A stretch of DNA of 10,548 bases from an uncultured Campylobacteraceae bacterium (GTDB taxonomy: Bacteria; Campylobacterota; Campylobacteria; Campylobacterales; Arcobacteraceae). Positions 6,453 through 10,548 of this stretch are shown here, piece by piece. The notes under the pieces are model-generated. The model had not been told where the DNA came from. It ran no database searches and saw nothing but the letters and a program-made list of their open reading frames with translations. Both the position numbers and the translations under genes were made by a program. The number at the start of each line of letters is the position of its first letter. Position 1 is the first letter of the stretch. The stretch spans positions 1-10,548 of the forward strand of contig CAJXPH010000085.1 of the NCBI GenBank assembly GCA_913057765.1. Direction: 5' to 3'.

Positions 6453-7580
6453 ATGAAAACTTTAAAATTAAGTTTAATCGCTGCAATAGCAGCAAGTGGA
6501 ATTTCAGTTGCAAATGCGCAAGATTTAGCAAGTGCTATCAAAAATGTAGAAGTCTCAGGTACTGTTGTTTACAGATATAACGATTACGAGCCATCAACTT
6601 CAACAACAAATTACTATAAATTGGCAACATCTTTAAAATCTAAAATAAATAATGATGTAACATTTAATTCAAGATTTATTGCAGGTGATGGAACAACAGA
6701 TCCTATTAGTTTAAATACATCTACTTCTGCAGATAAGAATATTGATATTCAACTTACTGAAGTAAACTTCACATACACAGGGTTAGCTAACACAGCAATT
6801 ACTTTAGGGAAGCAAGCTATTTCTTCACCTTTTACAATCACACGATCTTCAATTGGTGATGAACAAGTAGGTACAGGTATTGCTGCTACTACTTCTATAG
6901 GTGATACAACATTTACAGCTGCATACTTTAACCAAACGAACTTCGCAACTTCGGGTAATGCAACTTCTTTATATGCTGGAAATGAAGGTGCTGATTTAAT
7001 TCACGTAGGTGTTAAAACATCAATTGCAGGTGTAAACTTGGATGCTCATTATGCAGATTCAGTCGATATTTTTGATGCATATACATTGGGATTAAATACA
7101 TCAGGTAATATTTCAGATGTAAAACTTAGTGCTTTTGCAAGATATTCAGAATTAGATTTAGATGATTCTGATAAAAAGAACTCTTTATGGAAAGTTGGAG
7201 TTAAGGCAAGTACTGGAATCTATGGGGCATTCTTAGCCTATGGTCAAACACATAAAGATGGAGGAGTTGTTGGTCTTGATGATGGCGCTGATGTAGGTTT
7301 TGATGAACACTGGAGAGTAACATTAACAGGTATCTCAGATGCATCGACAGTTTATGCATCAATAAATGCACAAGTTACTGAAAAATTAAACCTTGCATTA
7401 AAGTATAGTGATTTAGATGCAGGAGATAATTCATCTTCAGTGGATCAAACAGAAACTTATTTACAAGCTTCGTATAAAATGAGTTCTAACTTTAAAGGTT
7501 ATTTAAGATTTGGTGAGTTAGATAAAGATGGTTCTGAGACTGCTACTATTGGTAGACTTAACATTCAATATTCATTCTAA
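6453..7580 (+). CDS. MOMP-type outer membrane porin (second of tandem pair)
   Basis: This 375-residue outer membrane beta-barrel porin is a paralogue of the gene at 4894-6018. It has a classic signal peptide (KTLKLSLIAAIAASGISVANA, likely cleaved after residue 22), mature start QDLASAIKNVEVSGTVVYRY, conserved blocks shared with the first porin (GFDEHWR, LNLALKYSDLDAG, YKMSSN, IQYSF) and the C-terminal phenylalanine. Differences concentrate in stretches between conserved strands, as expected for surface loops. AAAGGA six bases before the ATG supports the start. It has a separate upstream region with no similarity I can see to the first porin's promoter, and its own terminator at 7579-7632, so the two copies are probably regulated independently. 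The specific solute is unknown. Confidence 0.9.
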   Translation: MKTLKLSLIAAIAASGISVANAQDLASAIKNVEVSGTVVYRYNDYEPSTSTTNYYKLATSLKSKINNDVTFNSRFIAGDGTTDPISLNTSTSADKNIDIQLTEVNFTYTGLANTAITLGKQAISSPFTITRSSIGDEQVGTGIAATTSIGDTTFTAAYFNQTNFATSGNATSLYAGNEGADLIHVGVKTSIAGVNLDAHYADSVDIFDAYTLGLNTSGNISDVKLSAFARYSELDLDDSDKKNSLWKVGVKASTGIYGAFLAYGQTHKDGGVVGLDDGADVGFDEHWRVTLTGISDASTVYASINAQVTEKLNLALKYSDLDAGDNSSSVDQTETYLQASYKMSSNFKGYLRFGELDKDGSETATIGRLNIQYSF

Positions 7581-7632
7581 CAATTTCAAGTAACCTGTCT
7601 CCATAAAGGAGACAAGAGAAGAAATTGTTTTT
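7579..7632 (+). terminator. two-tier hairpin terminator of second porin
   Basis: An outer 9-bp stem AACAATTTC (7579-7587) / GAAATTGTT (7621-7629) encloses an inner 7-bp stem TGTCTCC (7596-7602) / GGAGACA (7608-7614) with an ATAAA loop, and is followed by a T run to 7632. The left outer arm begins within the porin stop codon. It fits an intrinsic terminator and may also stabilise the porin mRNA 3' end. Confidence 0.8.
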
Positions 7633-7643
7633 AAATCATTTAT

Positions 7644-7666
7644 AAAAGGAGGGGTTCCCTCTTTTT
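7644..7666 (-). terminator. mrp terminator (possibly bidirectional)
   Basis: AAAA-G-GAGGG (7644-7653) pairs with CCCTC-TTTT (7657-7665) around a short GTT loop, with one bulged G. Reading leftward it lies three bases after the mrp stop and ends in the T run made by the A run at 7644-7647. T residues on the plus strand would let it back up the porin terminator too. Confidence 0.65.
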
Positions 7667-7668
7667 AT

Positions 7669-8850
7669 TTAGTGGTTACAACCACATCCAGAATGACTTT
7701 CTTTCTTTTCAGGTTGTGGTGCTGCACCTGCAGCGGCTGAAGTAGAACAAGCAGATACACCAGGAGGTGTAGTTGGTTGAATTGAAGCATTTTCTGCTTT
7801 TTCACTTACTTCATCAACAAAAGATAAAAGTTTTGTCGCAGCCATCATATATCTTTTTGCAGATATAGATTCAGGTTGACAATAAACAATAGGTTTACCA
7901 GAATCTCCACCTTCTCTAATAGCAGGTTCAATTGGTAAGTTTCCTAATACTTGAGTATTATATTGATCAGCTAAAGCTTCACAAGTTCCCATTCCAAAAA
8001 TATCAGATTCAGTTTCACAAGATGGACAAATAAATCCACTCATATTTTCAACAATTCCACCAATAGGAATATGAAGTTTTGCAAACATGTCTAAAGATCT
8101 TCTTGAATCATCAAGAGCAACATGTTGTGGCGTTGTAACATTAACACCACATGTTACAGGAACACTTTGTGCTAAAGTTAATTGAGCATCACCAGTTCCA
8201 GGAGGCATATCAATAAATAAGATATCTAATTCTTCCCATAGAATATCTCTTAATAATTGTTGAATGGCTTTCATAATCATAGCCCCTCTCCAAATAAGAG
8301 CTTGACCTTCTTCCATTAAAGAACCCATAGACATTACAGCAACACCATAAGCATCAAAAGGTTTAGCTTTATTTCCAACAACAGCTACTTCTTGACCTTG
8401 TAAACCCATCATACGAGGAATATTTGGACCATAAATATCTGCATCTAAGATACCAACTTTTTTACCTTGCATTGCAGCTGCAATTGCTAAGTTTACAGTA
8501 GTAGTTGATTTTCCAACCCCACCTTTTCCAGATGATACCATTACAAAGTTTTTAATTTGTGGTGCAATATTACTACCACTTACGCTATTACTTTGTTGTT
8601 TTTGTTCTTCTGGTTTTTTTAGATTTAAAGTTGCAGTAAAAATACCAATTTTTTCTAGAGTTGAAGAGATATCTTTTTGTAATTGAGATGCAACGTCTGC
8701 TGAACTTGATGTGATATCTAATGTGATTACACAACTTTCATCATCAATTAATTCAACATCTTTTACAAAACCAAATTCAACAATTGATTTTTGAAAACCA
8801 GGATATAGAACTTTTCCTAATTCTTCTTTAATATCAGCTACACTTGCCAT
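7669..8850 (-). CDS. mrp: Mrp/ApbC (NBP35-type) P-loop ATPase, iron-sulfur cluster carrier
   Basis: The family binds [4Fe-4S] clusters as a dimer and delivers them to apo-enzymes in the cytoplasm, with ATP binding and hydrolysis required. Residues 1 to about 80 are a MIP18/DUF59-like domain (DIKEELGKVLYPGF). The ATPase core runs from about 98 to 345, with the deviant P-loop SSGKGGVGKSTT (GKGGVGKS at 108-115), LDADIYGPNIPRMMG, FIDMPPGTGDAQLT (switch II region) and the cluster-binding CxxC, C275/C278 in FICPSCE. The C-terminal tail (about 350-393) is Ala/Pro-rich low complexity ending HSGCGCNH, with extra cysteines at 368, 389 and 391. AAGGAA (8858-8863), seven bases before ATG, supports the start. 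It lies downstream of thiC on the same strand, separated by a terminator and its own -10 box. Confidence 0.95.
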   Translation of the reverse strand: MASVADIKEELGKVLYPGFQKSIVEFGFVKDVELIDDESCVITLDITSSSADVASQLQKDISSTLEKIGIFTATLNLKKPEEQKQQSNSVSGSNIAPQIKNFVMVSSGKGGVGKSTTTVNLAIAAAMQGKKVGILDADIYGPNIPRMMGLQGQEVAVVGNKAKPFDAYGVAVMSMGSLMEEGQALIWRGAMIMKAIQQLLRDILWEELDILFIDMPPGTGDAQLTLAQSVPVTCGVNVTTPQHVALDDSRRSLDMFAKLHIPIGGIVENMSGFICPSCETESDIFGMGTCEALADQYNTQVLGNLPIEPAIREGGDSGKPIVYCQPESISAKRYMMAATKLLSFVDEVSEKAENASIQPTTPPGVSACSTSAAAGAAPQPEKKESHSGCGCNH

Positions 8851-8857
8851 ATTATAT

Positions 8858-8889
8858 TTCCTTATATTTATTAATTTTTTTGTATTATA
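8858..8889 (-). promoter_or_regulatory. mrp promoter and RBS
   Basis: On the minus strand TATAAT (8889-8884) is followed after about 20 bases by AAGGAA (8863-8858), seven bases before the mrp ATG. The predicted leader is about 27 bases. Another TATAAT touches the start codon (8856-8851), too close to act for the annotated start. Confidence 0.65.
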
Positions 8890-8932
8890 ATTTAAATAGG
8901 ATAATTTTTGTCTTAATTAAACCATTTAACTA

Positions 8933-8997
8933 TTAAAAAAAGATTTTTTCTTTTTTAATTGTAACTTTTGGTAAAGAATATTTTACCAAAATATTCT
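8933..8997. repeat. cluster of inverted repeats between thiC and mrp
   Basis: Three structures lie here. An A/T hairpin: TTAAAAAAAGA (8933-8943) opposite TCTTTTTTAA (8949-8958) with one unpaired A. A 10-bp perfect repeat: TTTTGGTAAA (8966-8975) with TTTACCAAAA (8982-8991), 6-base spacer. A second 10-bp perfect repeat overlapping it: AGAATATTTT (8975-8984) with AAAATATTCT (8988-8997), 3-base spacer. The last two cannot form together. They lie after the thiC terminator and upstream of the mrp -10 box. Confidence 0.7.
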
Positions 8998-9003
8998 ATT
9001 TAT

Positions 9004-9032
9004 AAAAAAAGGCCAAGTTTCCTTGACCTTTT
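9004..9032 (-). terminator. thiC terminator
   Basis: Reading leftward: an 11-bp stem (9032-9022 with 9017-9007, one G-T wobble) around a GAAA tetraloop, followed by the U tract from the A run at 9004-9010. It lies 18 bases past the thiC stop. It is a strong intrinsic terminator and argues that mrp has its own promoter. Confidence 0.88.
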
Positions 9033-9050
9033 CAATTATCTATATTTTGA

Positions 9051-10400
9051 TTAACCAGCAGTTTTCATAGCCTCACCATGATCAGCTACAATTTTCTGTG
9101 TAATTTTATATGAACAAAATTTTGGTCCACACATAGAACAAAACTCAGCTTCTTTAAATACATCTTGAGGAAGAGTTTCATCATGATACTCTTTTGCTCT
9201 TTCTGGATCTAAACAAAGTTCAAATTGTCTGTTCCAATCAAAACCATATCTTGCATCAGACATTTCATCATCAATATTTCTTGCGTCTTTTCTACCACGA
9301 GCTATATCAGCAGAATGGGCAGCAATTTTATAAGCAATAATACCTTCTCTAACATCAGCAGCATTAGGCAAACCTAAATGCTCTTTTGGTGTAACATAAC
9401 ATAACATAGAAGCTCCATGCCATCCACCAACAGCTGCACCAATTGCAGAAGAAATGTGATCATATCCAGCAGCAATATCAGTTGTTAAAGGTCCTAAGAT
9501 ATAGAAAGGTGCTTCGTGACAATATTCTCTTTCAAGCTTCATATTTCTTTCAATTTGATTTAAAGGTACATGTCCTGGCCCTTCAATCATTACTTGAACA
9601 TCTTTTTCCCAAGCTCTTAAAGTTAAGTCACCTAAAATTTTAAGTTCACTTAATTGTGCTTCATCAGATGCATCAGCTAAACAACCTGGTCTTAATGAAT
9701 CACCTAAAGATAAAGATACATCATGTCTTCTACAAATGTCTAAGATATCATCGAATACTTCGTAAAATGGGTTTTCTTTATGATAATGCATCATCCAAGC
9801 TGCCATTAAAGAACCACCTCTTGAAACTATTCCCATTTTTCTTTTTGCAACATGAGGCATAAATTCAAGTAAAAATCCTGCATGAATTGTAAAGTATGAA
9901 ACACCTTGTAGTGCTTGTTTTTCTAAAACTTTTAACATAACATCAATTGATAAATCTTCAATCTTATCTTTACAATCATGTAAAATTTGATAAATTGGAA
10001 CTGTTCCAATTGGTACAGTTGAATGTTCAATTACTGCACTTCTAATTGAATCTAAGTCACCACCTGTACTTAAATCCATAATAGTATCAGCACCATATTT
10101 TAAACATACATCAACTTTTTCAATTTCACCATCGATATCTGAAGCTAAAGCAGATGAACCAATATTTGCATTGATTTTACAAGAAGATGCGATTCCAATT
10201 GCCATAGGAGTTAAATGTTTATGATTTACATTCGCAGGAATAATTAATCTTCCTCTTTCAATCTCACTTCTAACTAACTCTGGATCAATTTTTTCAACTT
10301 TTGCTACATATTCCATATCTGGTGTAATAATGCCTCTTTTGGCATAATACATCTGAGTTCTTACTTCATCATTTTTATGAGTGTCTAACCAATCTCTCAT
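9051..10400 (-). CDS. thiC: phosphomethylpyrimidine synthase (HMP-P synthase)
   Basis: This radical-SAM enzyme rearranges 5-aminoimidazole ribonucleotide into 4-amino-5-hydroxymethyl-2-methylpyrimidine phosphate, the pyrimidine half of thiamine, in the cytoplasm. At 449 residues it is the short form, lacking the extra N-terminal domain of the roughly 630-residue E. coli type. Visible signatures are IPANVNHKHLTPMAIG (about 54-69), KINANIGSS (75-83), DTIMDLSTGGD (105-115), SRGGSLMAAWM (193-203), LGDSLRPGC (232-240), MIEGPGHVPL (271-280) and the C-terminal [4Fe-4S] motif CX2CX4C at C421, C424 and C429 (CSMCGPKFC). AGGA six bases before the ATG supports the start. It has its own -10 box and terminator and is followed on the same strand by mrp. 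Confidence 0.97.
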   Translation of the reverse strand: MRDWLDTHKNDEVRTQMYYAKRGIITPDMEYVAKVEKIDPELVRSEIERGRLIIPANVNHKHLTPMAIGIASSCKINANIGSSALASDIDGEIEKVDVCLKYGADTIMDLSTGGDLDSIRSAVIEHSTVPIGTVPIYQILHDCKDKIEDLSIDVMLKVLEKQALQGVSYFTIHAGFLLEFMPHVAKRKMGIVSRGGSLMAAWMMHYHKENPFYEVFDDILDICRRHDVSLSLGDSLRPGCLADASDEAQLSELKILGDLTLRAWEKDVQVMIEGPGHVPLNQIERNMKLEREYCHEAPFYILGPLTTDIAAGYDHISSAIGAAVGGWHGASMLCYVTPKEHLGLPNAADVREGIIAYKIAAHSADIARGRKDARNIDDEMSDARYGFDWNRQFELCLDPERAKEYHDETLPQDVFKEAEFCSMCGPKFCSYKITQKIVADHGEAMKTAG

Positions 10401-10499
10401 CTGAAATCCTATTAATTTAATATTTTTTGTTGATTATATCAAATTTAGTTTATATAAACTTAATTAAATAGGTTAATTTTCATTTATTAAGTATATAAG
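10401..10499 (-). promoter_or_regulatory. thiC promoter, RBS and overlapping palindrome
   Basis: On the minus strand TATAAT (10438-10433) predicts a start near 10426 and a leader of only about 26 bases; AGGA (10410-10407) is the ribosome binding site. A perfect 14-bp palindrome, AGTTTATATAAACT (10447-10460), covers the spacer and the place where a -35 element would sit, so it is a candidate operator. No TPP riboswitch elements are visible between the ATG and the adapter. Confidence 0.6.
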
Positions 10500-10548
10500 C
10501 TGTCTCTTATACACATCTCCGAGCCCACGAGACCAGAGAGGATCTCGT
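10500..10548 (-). other. Nextera P7-side sequencing adapter (not genomic)
   Basis: 10500-10518 is the reverse complement of the Tn5 mosaic end (CTGTCTCTTATACACATCT), 10519-10533 the Nextera read-2 arm, 10534-10541 (CAGAGAGG) an i7 index that I recall as N708, and 10542-10548 the start of the P7 sequence. Genomic sequence ends at 10499. Confidence 0.98.

Noticed and set aside
9443..9862. Two plus-strand ORFs (66 and 68 aa) inside thiC
   Set aside because: They are antisense to highly conserved thiC codons, with Leu/His/Gln-rich composition typical of a reversed frame.
10401..10499. TPP riboswitch before thiC
   Set aside because: None of the conserved riboswitch segments can be seen on the minus strand in the 99 available bases.
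49..10499. CRISPR array, tRNA, rRNA, insertion sequence or prophage
   Set aside because: No regularly spaced repeats, cloverleaf, transposase-like ORF or phage gene was found on reading the window.

Overview
The window looks like one contig from an AT-rich member of the Campylobacterota, most likely an Arcobacter-type organism (Arcobacteraceae). The grounds are the very low G+C content, two porins of the Campylobacter major outer membrane protein (MOMP) type, an ilvE gene followed by an SPFH/band-7 gene, a fused hisIE, and AT-rich promoters with clear TATAAT-like -10 boxes. The species is an inference from sequence character; no database was searched. Both ends are sequencing-library DNA rather than genome: bases 1-48 and 10500-10548 are Nextera P5/P7 adapters with index bases. 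Genomic sequence therefore runs from 49 to 10499.

Layout. (1) 49-1536: an AraC-type regulator with a GyrI-like effector-binding domain (+), cut close to its start by the adapter, converges on a TehB-like SAM methyltransferase (-) with one base between the stop codons. (2) 1537-1713: divergent promoter region. (3) 1714-4775: a plus-strand run of ilvE, an SPFH membrane protein, a small exported protein and hisIE, with a hairpin terminator inside the run at 3756-3785 and another overlapping the hisIE stop codon. (4) 4894-7580: two tandem paralogous MOMP-type porins, each with its own promoter. The 434-base gap between them is not empty. It holds a minus-strand gene for a 38-residue single-span membrane protein (6045-6161) with a strong ribosome binding site, a bidirectional terminator shared with the first porin, and inverted repeats. 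(5) 7669-10400 (-): thiC upstream of mrp/apbC, each with its own -10 box and terminator.

How the genes fit together. ilvE and hisIE serve amino acid biosynthesis, the porins control outer membrane permeability, and thiC and mrp are linked through iron-sulfur chemistry: ThiC is a radical-SAM enzyme needing a [4Fe-4S] cluster, and Mrp/ApbC is a cluster carrier first connected genetically to the thiamine pyrimidine branch. Most of the window is ordinary core metabolism. The features most worth a second look are the unlisted 38-residue membrane protein between the porins, whose last codons form one arm of a terminator, the two mutually exclusive 10-bp hairpins between thiC and mrp, and a 14-bp palindrome over the thiC promoter. 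No CRISPR array, tRNA, rRNA, insertion sequence or defence system was seen.
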